From contig CAVOJY010000005.1 of assembly GCA_963696405.1 (NCBI GenBank), forward strand, positions 186,001-250,000: a stretch of DNA of 64,000 nucleotides, written 5' to 3'. Position 1 is the first letter of the stretch. Every line of letters begins with the position of its first letter. Source of the DNA: CAVOJY01 sp963696405 (lineage in GTDB: Bacteria > Chloroflexota > Limnocylindria > Limnocylindrales > CSP1-4). Shown one piece after another: positions 1 to 9,586 of this stretch. The position numbers and the translations under genes are program-made. Below the pieces are notes generated by a model. That model ran no database searches. It was not told the DNA's origin and worked only from the letters and a program-made list of their open reading frames with translations.

Positions 1-1019
1 CAAGCGACCAGGAGGACCCGCTGGCGGGTGCGCCGGGCCGCGGTGAGGGCGCCGTACGGGCCCTCGACCAGGACGCGCGGACCGACGCGGAGATGCTGGA
101 GGCCCTTTGTGTCGTCCCCGAGGTCCTTGATCGTCAGGCGCAGGTACTGGCCGTTCGGGGCAGCGGACAGCGAGAAGGGGTGATGGCGCCACCAGCCGTA
201 CCGGCCGAGGAACCGCCACTGGAAGAACTGGCCCGCGCGGACGGCGAGCCGGTCGAGGTCGCGGCCCGTGACGTAGACGGAAACTACCCCGGGCGCTTCC
301 TGGATGACGCTCACGACGCGCAGCCGGTGGCGGATCGAGAGGTACAGCGGCTGGCCCACGCGGAAGAGGAGGACGCACGCTGCCGTGAGCGCGTACAGCG
401 CGATCCAGTAGGCGCGGGCGACCGGATCGGAGGAGAAGTCCGAGCCGACCACGAGCTGGTGGGCGAAGCCGAGCGCGACGGCGAGATAGGCGTAGAGGTG
501 GAGGCCGAACCACGTCTCGTACCCGACACGCCGCCTGGCCGCCCGGATGGAGCTGATGGCGAGCATGACGAACAGCGCGAGGGCTACCGCGGCCAGGAGG
601 ACATACGGGTACGTCGTGATGAGCGTCACGGCCTCGTCGAGGAGGGACGAGCCGATCCCCATCGCGTAACCAGCGGTCGTGAACGCGAAATGGGCAACGA
701 TGAGCCAGACCGTGGCGAACCCGATCCAGCGGTGCGCCCACGCCAGCCGGTCCGTGCCGAAGACCTGGTCGAGCCACGGGCTCCGGGACATGAGGATGAT
801 GCCCAGCAGCGCAAGGTACGTCCCGAGGAGAGCCGTCAGCTGGCCGGTCGCCGTGAGGATGCCGGCCAGGCTGCCCAGTTGCTCGAGCCCGCCGTGGCGC
901 ACCCACATGCCGACGATGAGCAGCCCGTTGGCGGTCGCGAGGGCGACCACGTCGGTGGCTCGAATCGACCACGTCCGCGGGAACGGAACGCCGTAGTGGT
1001 TGCGGGCACGTGCGGTCAT
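1..1019 (-). CDS. Ferric-reductase-like transmembrane flavocytochrome, 3' end beyond window
   Basis: Membrane oxidoreductase of the ferric reductase/NADPH oxidase type, expected to pass electrons from a cytosolic flavin domain through haem-bearing helices. Translation from the ATG at 1019 starts MTARARNHYG, then gives several hydrophobic helices. Likely haem-ligand histidines lie in WAHRWIGF, VAHFAF, GLHLYAY and GFAHQL. A flavodoxin-reductase-type FAD-binding domain follows, with the motif RHHPFSLSAAP and then the stretch VEGPYG. About 339 residues are visible; the NAD(P)-binding domain lies off the left edge. It is transcribed in the same direction as the efflux operon upstream but about 150 nt away, so co-transcription is uncertain. 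The electron acceptor (iron, oxygen or other) cannot be told from sequence. Confidence 0.85.
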   Translation of the reverse strand, partial: MTARARNHYGVPFPRTWSIRATDVVALATANGLLIVGMWVRHGGLEQLGSLAGILTATGQLTALLGTYLALLGIILMSRSPWLDQVFGTDRLAWAHRWIGFATVWLIVAHFAFTTAGYAMGIGSSLLDEAVTLITTYPYVLLAAVALALFVMLAISSIRAARRRVGYETWFGLHLYAYLAVALGFAHQLVVGSDFSSDPVARAYWIALYALTAACVLLFRVGQPLYLSIRHRLRVVSVIQEAPGVVSVYVTGRDLDRLAVRAGQFFQWRFLGRYGWWRHHPFSLSAAPNGQYLRLTIKDLGDDTKGLQHLRVGPRVLVEGPYGALTAARRTRQRVLLVA

Positions 1020-1170
1020 CTCGGTCCTGCCGCCAGCGCGCGGAACAGAGGTCAACTCTCCTTGCATGGTCAGTCATTCTGACGGCCCGTGCTGGGAGGT
1101 TGCTGTGAGGCCGGCTGTGAATTGGCGGTGGCCTGATCAAGAAACCTTCATGACGGCCGCGCAGCGTCGA

Positions 1171-1750
1171 TCAGGGGCCGACCACGGTGATGTCGCTGGC
1201 CGTCTGGGACCCGAGGATGCCATTCGGGTTCGGGGTTGCGTTGGGGTCGGGGGTGGCGCCGGGAGCGCCAGGGGCACCGTTGCCGTCGGCGTTCGGGCCG
1301 CCGCGAAGGGAGCCAACCTGCACCCTGACCGTGCTGCCGACCGTGACGTCGGAGGAGGACGCAGTCGCCGCCCGGTGATAGGTCGTGGAGGAATCGGTCT
1401 TGACCTGCATGGTGGTGCCGGAGCTGAGCTTGACCGTGACTTCACCATCGGCGACGTTCGCCACGGTGCCCTCGATCGTGAGCGAGCCGGCCCCCAGACC
1501 GCCGATACCACCCGGAGCGAAGCTCCCCTGCGGGCGGAAGCTGCCCCCCGGGAACGCGCCGTTGCCGGGGACGTTGCGGTTGCCGGCGCCGCTCGAGGTC
1601 GGGGCGGTCATGCGCCCCACGGCAAAGGTCACCCCGGCGACGGCGACGAGCGCCGCAACGACGAGGAGGACCGACCCTGCGGAGGCTCCTTTCGCTGCGG
1701 GGAAATCGGGGCGCGGGCGGTGTCTGCGGAGGCAGCGGTGTCTGTTCCAT
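1171..1750 (-). CDS. Secreted/membrane-anchored DUF5666-like protein (frameshifted)
   Basis: Small exported protein of unknown function. An ATG at 1750 follows an AAGGAG ribosome site and gives a proline-rich start (MEQTPLPPQTPPAP). Removing one base near 1712 in a C run joins this to a hydrophobic segment (GSVLLVVAALVAVAGVTF). A Gly/Pro-rich linker follows, then a beta-rich domain with TIEGTVANVADGEVTVKL and TVGSTVRVQVG, resembling DUF5666. The C-terminus is a low-complexity Gly/Pro/Asn tail. It starts 13 nt after the permease gene, so it is the last gene of the efflux operon. The frameshift may be an assembly error. The family call rests on remembered pattern only. Confidence 0.6.
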
Positions 1751-1762
1751 GCCGGGTACTCC

Positions 1763-2974
1763 TTACTGGTAGTGAAGGGCGACGATTGGATCGAGCCTGG
1801 CCGCCTGGCGCGCCGGCCAGACCCCGAACACGACGCCGACGGCCAGGCTGAAGCCGAGTGCCACGACGACCATGACCGGGTTGAACTGGAATCCCCAGCC
1901 GGCGATCACCCCGATGATCGCGGTGCCGGCGATCCCGACGAGGATGCCGATGAGGCCGCCGATCAGCGAGATGGTGAGGGCCTCGATGAGGAACTGCAGA
2001 AGAATGTCGGATCCGCGGGCGCCGATCGCCTTGCGGATGCCGATCTCGCGGGTCCGCTCCCGGACCGAGACGAGCATGATGTTCATGATCCCGATCCCGC
2101 CCACGAGGAGCGAGATCGAGGCGATGCCCGCGAGGAGGATGCCGAGGAGGTCGCCCACCGAGCTTGCGGTTTCGAGCAACTGCGCCTGGTCCTGGATCGT
2201 GAAGTCGTCGGCCTCGGTCCCGGTGATCCCGTGCCGCTGTTGCAGCGTTGCCGTGATGAGAGCCTTTGCCGCCTCGATCCCGTCGGCTTGCGCCACGCTG
2301 ACGCTGATGGTGCGGACGGCCTCACCCTTCACGAAGTGGGCCCGGAGGGTCGACAGTGGAATGATGACCTGGTCGTCGGCACTCGACGGGCCGGTGCTGC
2401 CCTTCGACTGCAGGATGCCGATGACCTGGAAGGGTACCCCCGCGATCCGGATTTCCTTGCCGATTGCGCTGGAGTCAAGCCCCAGGTCGTCCGCGGTTGT
2501 CGCGCCGAGGACGGCCACGCGCAGTCCGTAGTCGACGGACGGGTCGGTCAGGAACGTGCCCTGCCAGATGCTGTAGTTGCGTACCGTCGCGTAGGCCGGC
2601 GTCGTCCCAAGCAGGTTCGTGGTGGTGTTCTGGGATCCCGCCACGATGAGCCCCTGGCTCGACGCCTCCGGCGCCACTGCCGCGATGCCGTCTAGGGCCG
2701 CGATGGCGTTTGCGTCGCTGACGGTCAGGGTGGTCGCCGAGCCGCCCGCGCTACGCGTGAAGTTGCGAACAGTGGAACCGGCGTTCACGGTGAGCAGGTT
2801 CGTGCCGAGGCCCTCGAGGCGGCTGGTGATGCCGGCGGTGGCGCCCTGGCCGACCGACACGAGGGACACCACCGAGGCCACGCCGATGATGATGCCGAGC
2901 ATGGTGAGGAGGGTGCGCAAGCGGCTCGAGCGGAGCCGCGAGAGGGACAGCCGGACGAGCTCGAGGACCTTCAC
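1763..2974 (-). CDS. MacB/FtsX-type ABC transporter permease
   Basis: Permease of a MacB-type ABC transporter, expected to work with the ATPase and adaptor encoded just upstream. About 403 residues. The order is typical: an N-terminal helix after LRTLLTMLGIIIGVASVVS, a large extracytoplasmic MacB_PCD domain, then three C-terminal helices of the FtsX domain. The FtsX domain carries the characteristic MLVSVRERTREIGIRKAIGA. The GTG start overlaps the ATPase stop codon (GTGA), a sign of translational coupling. The substrate is unknown; relatives export peptides, macrolides or lipoprotein-linked cargo. An apparent longer reading frame running through from the adaptor gene is a frameshift artefact. 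Confidence 0.9.
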   Translation of the reverse strand: MKVLELVRLSLSRLRSSRLRTLLTMLGIIIGVASVVSLVSVGQGATAGITSRLEGLGTNLLTVNAGSTVRNFTRSAGGSATTLTVSDANAIAALDGIAAVAPEASSQGLIVAGSQNTTTNLLGTTPAYATVRNYSIWQGTFLTDPSVDYGLRVAVLGATTADDLGLDSSAIGKEIRIAGVPFQVIGILQSKGSTGPSSADDQVIIPLSTLRAHFVKGEAVRTISVSVAQADGIEAAKALITATLQQRHGITGTEADDFTIQDQAQLLETASSVGDLLGILLAGIASISLLVGGIGIMNIMLVSVRERTREIGIRKAIGARGSDILLQFLIEALTISLIGGLIGILVGIAGTAIIGVIAGWGFQFNPVMVVVALGFSLAVGVVFGVWPARQAARLDPIVALHYQ

Positions 2975-3705
2975 GCAACGAGCCTTCCGTCGCGGATGTG
3001 GATCTGCCGTTCGGCGTGGGCCGCAACCTCGGCGTCGTGGGTGATGAGGATGATGGTGCGGCCGGTCTGATGGACCTCGTGGAGGAGATCGATGACCTCC
3101 ACCCCGGTGGCCGTGTCGAGGTTGCCGGTGGGCTCGTCGGCGAGCACCAGGGCGGGGTCGGTGACGAGGGCCCGGGCGATGGCCACCCGCTGCTGCTGAC
3201 CGCCCGACAGCTCGGTCGGATCGTGGGCCAGGCGGTCGGCCAGGCCGAGGCGCTCGAGGGCCGCCCGGGCCCGCTCGAGGCGCTCGTGACGGGAGACCCC
3301 CTGGTACAGGAGCGGGGCGGCCACGTTCTCCAGGGCGCTTGTGCGCGGCAGCAAGTTGTAGTCCTGGAAGACGAAACCCACCATCCGGCTTCGCACCCGG
3401 GCCAGCCCGTCGTCGTCGAGGTCGGCCACCGGAATGCCGCGCAGCCGGAAGATGCCCGAGGTGGGACGGTCCAGACAGCCGAGGATGTGCATCAGGGTGG
3501 ACTTGCCCGAGCCCGAGGGCCCCAGGATGGCCACGAACTCGCCCTCGCCGATGGTCAGGTCGACCTCCCGTAGAGCGACAACGTCGACCCGCCCCGTGTG
3601 GTAGACGCGGCTGACCTGCTCGAGGAGGATGACCGGCGCGGCGGAGGGCGGGGCCGCAGGCGCGGCCGGGGGCTCGGCGGGGGAATGACTGGTCGACTCG
3701 TTCAT
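2971..3705 (-). CDS. MacB/LolD-type ABC transporter ATP-binding protein
   Basis: ATPase subunit of the exporter, 244 residues. An Ala/Pro-rich N-terminal extension precedes the domain. Walker A is GPSGSGKST, the Q-loop is FVFQDYNLLP, the signature is LSGGQQQRVAIARAL, Walker B is ALVLADEPTGNLD and the H-loop is ITHD. DEPTGNLD and the overall length fit the LolD/MacB-ATPase (MJ0796-like) group. The gene lies between the adaptor and the permease, sharing four bases with the latter. It energises export by mechanotransmission in known family members. Confidence 0.93.
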   Translation of the reverse strand: MNESTSHSPAEPPAAPAAPPSAAPVILLEQVSRVYHTGRVDVVALREVDLTIGEGEFVAILGPSGSGKSTLMHILGCLDRPTSGIFRLRGIPVADLDDDGLARVRSRMVGFVFQDYNLLPRTSALENVAAPLLYQGVSRHERLERARAALERLGLADRLAHDPTELSGGQQQRVAIARALVTDPALVLADEPTGNLDTATGVEVIDLLHEVHQTGRTIILITHDAEVAAHAERQIHIRDGRLVA

Positions 3706-3726
3706 GCCGGGATCTCGTCGACCACC

Positions 3727-5975
3727 CTAGGGACCAACGGGGAAGCCGCCGCCGCCCCCTGGAACCTGGGAAACCGCCGCCCCCTTGGAAACTGCCCCCA
3801 CCGCCCTGGGTCTGTGTGCCCGAGCGGGTGCTCGAGGTCCCGATCACCACTTCCTGGCCCTCCGCAACGCCGCTCTTGATCTCGACCGTCGACGTCGTCG
3901 CCAGGCCGACCTCTACCGAGACGCTCTGGGCACTGCCGCTGCTGTCGACGACGCGGACGGTGTAGTTGCCGCTCGAGCCCTGGAGAGCGGTGGAGGGAAC
4001 GGCGATCACGTTCGTGGCGCTCGCGGTGGTGACCGAGACGTCGGCGCTCATGCCCGAGGTGACGGCGGCCGGGGCCTCCACGAGCGAGACGACCACCGTG
4101 TACGTCACCACGCTCGACGAACCCGAAGTGGAGGCGGTGGGCGAGATCTCGGTGACCGTCCCTTTCACCGTCTGGTCGAGCGCGGTGATGGTGACGTCGG
4201 CGGTCTGGCCGGTCTTCAGCGACGGGAAGTCAGTCTCGGTGACGCTCGCGGTCACCTGGGGTGAGCTGCTCCCGACTTCCAGCGCGTACCCGGAGGGCGC
4301 CACGACGCCCGGGACGACGTTCACCGCTACGACCACCCCGTCGATGGGAGAGGTGAGGGTGGCCAGCGCAAGCGCCTGCTGGGCGCTCGTCAGGGCCACC
4401 TTCGAGCTCTCGACCGATGCCTGGTCGGCGGCGATCTGCTCGGCGCTCGCCGGAGCGACCTTGACATCGTAGTTGTGCTCTGCTGACGTGACCGACTGGT
4501 TCGCCTGCGCCACCTGGCTTGCGTACTGGTGGGACGAGGTCGACGCCTGGACCTGCGCCGCGTTGAGGCTGTTGATGGCGCTGGTCAGCGCCGCCTTGTC
4601 CGCGGCGATGGTGGCCGCCGAGGGAGTCACCTTGAGCGTGTAGTTGTTCTGGGCGGCGGTCAGCGCCAGTTGTGCCTGCTCCACCTGCGTCTGCGCCTGC
4701 TGGAGGCTCGCGGCGTCCTTCACCTGCACCGACGCAAGGTTGTTCTGGGCGTTCTGCAGGGCCTGCTGATCGGCCGCGATGACGTCCGCCGACGGCGTGA
4801 CCTTCAGCGTTGTAGTTGTTCTGCGCGGCGGTCAGGGCCTGCTGGGCCTGCGCCACCTGCGTCTGCGCCTGCTGCAGGCTCGCGGCGTTCTTTGCCTGCA
4901 GTGAGGTCAGGTTGTTCTCGGCATTCTGGAGAGCTATCTGGTCCGCATCGCACTTGCCGGGGTCGGGCGACGGGTTGGGCGTCTGGAGCGGCAGCGGGCT
5001 GGGCGTTGGGGCTCCCGGACACCCATCGATCCATTGCTGCGTCAGCGCGTTGGTGACGGCGTCCGCGGCAACACTTTCCGCCTGGGCGTTCTGGGCCTGG
5101 ACGCTGGCCAGGTTCTGCTGAGCGGTAGCGAGGGCGAGCTGCGCGGAGTTCACCTGGTCCTGGTAGGACGCGATCTCGGCCGCGCTGGGGCCGGCCTGGT
5201 CGGCGGCCAGCTGGTTCTGCGCGTTCGTGACCGCGTCCATCGCCGCCTTCTCAGCCTGCGCGTTCTGCGTCTGCACCTGGGCCAGGTTCTGCTGGGCAGT
5301 GGTGAGGGCGAGTTGTGCGGAGTTCACCTGGTCCTGGTAGCTGGCGATCTCGTCCGCGCTCGGACCCGCCTGGTCTGCCGCCAGCTGGGCACGAGCCCTC
5401 TCGACCGCCGCCCGCGCCGCGTTCACGGAAACAGCACTCTGGGCCGCGGCGTCCTTCTGCGACTGGAGCGTGGACGTGTACGACAGCTCGGCCTGGCTCA
5501 CCGAGTCCTGGGCCACGGCCGCGTTCTCGGGGGTGGCGCCGGCCTGGTCGATCTCCAGCTTGGACTCCACGGACGCGAGGTTGGCCTCGGCGATGGCCAC
5601 CTGGGCCTCGAGGTCGGAGGTATCCGCGGTCGCGAGCACCTGGCCGGCCGTCACCGTCTGCCCGACCGTGACCTGCACGGTCTCGACCGACCAGGAGGTC
5701 GAGCCGCCCGAGCCACTCGTCGAGGCGGCCGTCGAGCCGGTGCTCGAGACGATCTCGGCGGGCTGACCGAACGTGAGTCCGTAGGTGGCCTTGTCGATCA
5801 CGGTGCCGGTGGCAGTGACCTGCTTGACCACGTCGGTGGTGGTGGCAGTGGCGGTGATGAACTCCTGCGACGTGCCTGAACTGAAGATGCCCGGTCCGAC
5901 GATGACGAAGACGACGGCTCCGACGCCGACAACGATCAGGGCGACGGCGGCAATGACCTTCCTGTCAAATCGCAT
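3727..5975 (-). CDS. MacA/HlyD-like periplasmic adaptor with repeated coiled coil (frameshifted)
   Basis: Membrane-fusion adaptor for the ABC exporter. The start at 5975 follows TGAGGTC. An N-terminal anchor (VIAAVALIVVGVGAVVFVIV) leads to a biotinyl-lipoyl-like segment (VTVGQTVTAGQVLATADTSD). A very long Ala/Gln-rich coiled coil follows, built from near-identical modules: GPSADEIASYQDQVNSAQLAL occurs twice, and so does the block ending LTAAQNNY. A beta-barrel follows (SPIDGVVVAVNVVPGVV, then TDFPSLKTGQTADVTI). The C-terminus is Gly-rich. One extra A near 4811 shifts the frame between two repeat copies. A second shift near 3745, in a G/C-rich stretch, hides the stop, probably the TAG at 3727. 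No TolC-like gene is nearby, consistent with a single-membrane envelope. The coiled coil is longer than in MacA. Confidence 0.85.
4690..5390 (-). repeat. Tandem duplications inside the adaptor coiled-coil coding region
   Basis: Two kinds of internal repeat are readable. One pair of modules of about 60 codons carries QAGPSADEIASYQDQVNSAQ and QAGPSAAEIASYQDQVNSAQ. A second pair carries ASLQQAQTQVAQAQQALTAA and ASLQQAQTQVEQAQLALTAA. The second pair flanks the 4811 frameshift, which fits slippage or misassembly in repetitive DNA. Confidence 0.75.
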
Positions 5976-5983
5976 GGATGACC

Positions 5984-7165
5984 TCAGATGACCACGTCGA
6001 GCGTGACTGGTTGCTGGTCCCGAAGGAGCGTCACCGTGACCTGCTCGCCGGCGCGGTAGCGACGTAACCGGGCGAGCAGTTCGTCCATCGTGTCGATGGG
6101 CGCCCCACCGAGCTTGACGATGACGTCGCCCGCCCGGATGCCTGCGCCCGCGGCCGGCAGACCGGTCTTCACCGCGTCCACCTGGACCCCGGTGGGCTGC
6201 TGCCCGCCGTCGTCGAGCCGCGTGTACGCGGTCGTTCCGGAGATCCCCAGGGCGGGCTGACTGGCCGACCCATCGGCGATGAGCTCGGCGGTCACGCGCG
6301 CGACGATCTCAACCGGTGTCGCGAAGCCCACGCCCTCGATGCCGACGTTGCTGACGCCGACCGCGGTCGTGATCCCCACGAGGCGCCCGTCGGCGTCCAC
6401 GAGAGCGCCGCCGCTTGACCCTTCCGTGATCGCGGCGTCGGTCTGGAGCATGCCGTAGAGGGAGGTAGAACGGCCGGTCTGGACCTGGCGGCCAAAGGCG
6501 GAGACGACGCCGACCGTGAGGGACGGCCCGCCCTCGAGCCCGAGCGGGCTGCCGATCGCGACGACCGGATCGCCCACGCTGAGCGCGTCGGACGATCCGA
6601 AGGCGATCGGCGTGAGACCGGCGGCGCCGATGTGAAGGACCGCCAGGTCGGTCGTCTGGTCCAGGCCGACGAGCGTCGCGTCGTAGGTACGGCCGTCGGG
6701 GAGCACCACCCGGTAAGAACGGCCGGAGGTGACGACGTGGCCGTTCGTCACGACGCTGCCGTCGCTGTCGATGACGATGCCCGACCCAGAGGCGACCACG
6801 CCGGCCTCTCCCCTCCGATTCGTGTCGGAAACCTCGATGTAGACCACCGACGGGATGACCACATCGGCGATCTTCGGTGCATCGAGCGCGGCCACACGAA
6901 GGAGTGCATCGGTCACACCGGTCGTGGTGGATGGTGCGGCGGCCGCGGCGGCCGACGGCGCCGAAGCGACAGCAGCGTAGGGCACGTCTGTCGAGCCGGG
7001 TCGGGACACCGCTACCCAGGCCGCGCCGGCTACCCCAACTATGAGCAGGACCGACCCGAGCCACGCGAGCGGGCGTTGCACGCCCGACCTCGGCGGTCGA
7101 CCCGGATCGGACGCGGGCGGGGAACCAGCGTCGGACAGCGGCGCGTGCCGGCTCACCGGCTCCAT
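5984..7165 (-). CDS. HtrA/DegP-family S1C serine protease with PDZ domain
   Basis: Membrane-anchored quality-control protease, 393 residues. An N-terminal transmembrane segment (about 34-52, LAWLGSVLLIVGVAGAAWVA) is followed by an Ala/Ser linker and a trypsin-like domain. The triad is His143 (TNGHVV), Asp173 (TTDLAVL) and Ser251 (EGSSGGAL). A C-terminal PDZ domain (about 300-393) contains GIRAGDVIVKLGG. The start is the ATG preceded by AGAGAGG. The gene lies between a histidine kinase and the exporter adaptor (8-nt gap to the latter). This suggests protease and exporter form one envelope-stress output of the two-component system. A 927-residue reading that fuses it to the kinase is produced by a frameshift in the kinase gene. 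Confidence 0.93.
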   Translation of the reverse strand: MEPVSRHAPLSDAGSPPASDPGRPPRSGVQRPLAWLGSVLLIVGVAGAAWVAVSRPGSTDVPYAAVASAPSAAAAAAPSTTTGVTDALLRVAALDAPKIADVVIPSVVYIEVSDTNRRGEAGVVASGSGIVIDSDGSVVTNGHVVTSGRSYRVVLPDGRTYDATLVGLDQTTDLAVLHIGAAGLTPIAFGSSDALSVGDPVVAIGSPLGLEGGPSLTVGVVSAFGRQVQTGRSTSLYGMLQTDAAITEGSSGGALVDADGRLVGITTAVGVSNVGIEGVGFATPVEIVARVTAELIADGSASQPALGISGTTAYTRLDDGGQQPTGVQVDAVKTGLPAAGAGIRAGDVIVKLGGAPIDTMDELLARLRRYRAGEQVTVTLLRDQQPVTLDVVI

Positions 7166-7307
7166 CTGCACCTCTCTGATCGAGTGCGGCAGTTGCGCCA
7201 ACGACTGTGGCTGCCGAACCTTTGAGGAAGCTGGGAGCTGGTTGGGAATAGGGCAAGACGTGCTGGACGATGTCCAGGGAAGGCCGTACCGACGGCCGCT
7301 CCCGGGC

Positions 7308-8767
7308 CTACGTCGCGATCGGAAGCGTGACGATGAAGGTTGCGCCGCCTCCGTCGGTCGGGGCGTGGCGGACGGCCCCACCGTGCGCCTCGACGACCGA
7401 CGCGGCGATGGCCAGGCCCAGCCCACTCCCGCCGTGGTCGCGCGACCGCGCGGGTCGGCCCGGTAGAAGCGGTCGAAGATCCGCTCGGCGTGTTCCGGAT
7501 CGATCCCCGGGCCGTGGTCGATGACGCTCAGGCTGCACGTGCCGTCGCCGGCTGACAGGATGACCTCCACCGGCATCGCGGCCGGCGTGTGGACGCGGAC
7601 GTTGGCCATCAGGTTGGCGATGACCTGGCGGAGGCGATGCTCGTCGCCCTCGACGACCACGCCCTCGGAGACATCCGCCTCCATGGGCCGTCCCGGCTCG
7701 ATGGCGCGGGCGTCGCTCACCGCGTCGTCGACGAGGCCGCTGAAGTCGACACGATCCCGGCGCAGGGGGCGCCCCTGGTCGAGCCGGGCGAGGAGCAGCA
7801 TGTCCTCCACGAGAACGGACATCCGCTCGCTTTCGGTCCCGATGCGTGTCATCGCGCGGTCGAGCTCATCCTCGTCGGTCAGGCCGCCGGCACGCCGCAG
7901 ATCGGCGTAGCCCCTCAGGGCGGTCAGGGGCGTGCGCAGCTCATGCGACGCGTCGGCAACGAACTGCCGCAGCCGGCGCTCACTTCGCTCCTTTGCCTGG
8001 AGCGCCGATCGCTGCTCCTCGAACGAGGCCTGGATCCGGTCGAGCATCGTGTTGAACGCGATCCCCAGCCGTCCGACTTCCGTCCGGTCGCCCGGGTGGT
8101 CCACCCGCTGGGAGAGGTCGCCGCCGGCAATCTGCGTCGCCGTCGATGCCATGTCCTCCAGCGGGCGCAGGTCGCGACGGATGATCACCCAGCCGAGCAC
8201 GAGCAGCACTGCCAGCGCGAAGGCGCCGACGACGGCGAGGTTCCGCACGAGGACCGCCATGGCGTCCTCCACCCCCCGCATCGGGGCGGCAAGCACGCGC
8301 GTCGTTCCCATCGGGCCCTGGTCGATCAGGACGCGGTAGGAGAGCGAGCCGTCGGCCGACGAGGCGGTGAAGATCCGCCCGGTGAGCGCCGACGCCTCGT
8401 CACCGGGGATGGGAGGCAGTTGCGGGAGGGGATCGGGTGAGCTGGCGTAACCGGACTGCGCCACGGCGATGACGCTGCCCTCCGCGTCGTAGAGGATGAA
8501 CGCGGTCCGGCGACCGGTCGGGTCGTCTGCTTCGTCGCGCATCCCCGGCCCACGGCCCGCCATGAGCGGCGGTTGCGCCCGAAGCTGGTCGTCGATCTGC
8601 TCGACGAGACTGGCGCGCGTGAGGCCGACGACGAGCGCGCCCGTCCCGACCAGCGCGACGAGGAGCAGGCCGCCAACGGTGAGGAGAAGACGGGCGCGGA
8701 GGCTCACGGCGACTCGGCGCTCACTCGGTCTCGGCTCACCCGGCCTCGGCGCGGAGCGTGTAGCCAA
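7308..8767 (-). CDS. Envelope-sensing histidine kinase (frameshifted near the end)
   Basis: Sensor kinase partner of the adjacent regulator. TM1 (LLLTVGGLLLVALVGTGALVV) is followed by an extracytoplasmic domain of about 110 residues, TM2 (VGAFALAVLLVLGWVII) and a HAMP domain. The HisKA motif is DASHELRTPLTALRGY. The ATPase domain has an N-box variant (NLMANVRVH) and DHGPGI. One missing base near 7452 breaks the G2 box; the next frame continues GGSGLGLAIAASVVEAHGG and ends TFIVTLPIAT. The gene is therefore probably intact in the organism. The ATG at 8767 overlaps the regulator by 32 nt; the GTG at 8707 (VSLRARLLL) is an alternative start. It resembles the CseC/BaeS group. Confidence 0.87.
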
Positions 8768-9461
8768 AGCCGCGCACCGTCTGGATCAGCCTCGGCTCAA
8801 CCTGGTCGATCTTCCGCCGAAGGTAGCTGACGTACGTCTCGACGACGTTCTCCTCCCCGTTGAAGTCGTACTGCCACACGTGATCGAGGATCTGCTGCTT
8901 TGAAAGGACGCGCTCCGGGTTGAGCAGGAGGTACCGCAGGAGACGGAACTCGGTCGGCGAAAGGCGGACGGGCGCCCCGGCACGCCAGACCTGGTGGCGG
9001 TCCTCGTCCATCTCAAGGTCCCGGTAGCGGAGCCGCGCTTCCTCGGCGTCGCCGGCGCGGGTCCGGCGCAGCAGGGCGCGGACGCGCAGGGTCAGTTCCT
9101 CGAGCGAGAAGGGCTTCGTCACGTAGTCGTCGCCGCCGCGGACGAAGCCGGTGACCCGGTCGTCCTCGGCGTCCCGCGCCGAAAGGAAGATGACCGGCAC
9201 GAAGTCCCGGTACTCGCGCAGCCGCCGGCAAACCTCGAACCCGTCGAGGTCGGGCAGCATGACATCGAGGATGATGAGATCGGGGGAGGCCGACGCTGCC
9301 GTCTGCAACGCCTCGATGCCAGTGGCGGCCGTGGTGACCTCGAACCCCATGTAGCGCAGGGCCGTCCCGAGAAGGTCCGTGATCGCGGGCTCGTCGTCGA
9401 CCACGAGAATGCGGGCCCGGGCCGTCGCCTCTTCGCTCTTCCGTGTTCGTCCGTTCGTCAA
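8736..9461 (-). CDS. OmpR/PhoB-family response regulator of the HtrA-efflux operon
   Basis: DNA-binding regulator, about 241 residues if translation starts at the TTG at 9461, which follows GGAG at good spacing; longer in-frame readings have no better start. The receiver domain has acidic residues in VVDDEP, the phosphoacceptor Asp66 (LIILDVMLPD) and the KPFS lysine. The C-terminal winged helix carries LSPTEFRLLRYLLLNPERVL and ends TYVSYLRRKID...QTVRGFGYTL. It is first in the operon, so it probably controls the kinase, protease and exporter genes behind it. A 19-bp direct repeat about 80 nt upstream is a good candidate for its own binding site. Confidence 0.9.
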   Translation of the reverse strand: MTNGRTRKSEEATARARILVVDDEPAITDLLGTALRYMGFEVTTAATGIEALQTAASASPDLIILDVMLPDLDGFEVCRRLREYRDFVPVIFLSARDAEDDRVTGFVRGGDDYVTKPFSLEELTLRVRALLRRTRAGDAEEARLRYRDLEMDEDRHQVWRAGAPVRLSPTEFRLLRYLLLNPERVLSKQQILDHVWQYDFNGEENVVETYVSYLRRKIDQVEPRLIQTVRGFGYTLRAEAG

Positions 9462-9541
9462 GGTCCCGCTCCGTGGGACGCGCACGGCCCGCGGCAGAGT
9501 GCCGCGGTGCCACGCCGTACCCGAGACAGTCGACTCCAGCC

Positions 9542-9583
9542 AGCTTGGAGAACGCTGTGAGCGAAGCTTACAGAACCCTGTGA
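9542..9583 (-). promoter_or_regulatory. Direct-repeat operator upstream of the response regulator
   Basis: Two 19-bp copies lie in tandem with a 23-bp start-to-start distance. On the plus strand they are AGCTTGGAGAACGCTGTGA and AGCTTACAGAACCCTGTGA, 16 of 19 identical. Spacing of about two helical turns and the position ahead of an OmpR-family gene fit a dimeric response-regulator site. Autoregulation is an inference. Confidence 0.6.
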
Positions 9584-9586
9584 AAC

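Noticed and set aside
1763..4729. A 988-residue adaptor-permease fusion
   Set aside because: The middle part is an off-frame reading of the ABC ATPase gene. Frameshifts in the adaptor hide its stop; the permease has a GTG start overlapping the ATPase stop.
5984..8767. A single 927-residue kinase-HtrA fusion
   Set aside because: The kinase G2 box and end (GSGLGLAIA...TFIVTLPIAT) continue in another frame with its own stop, and HtrA has its own ATG and ribosome site. The fusion arises from one missing base near 7452.
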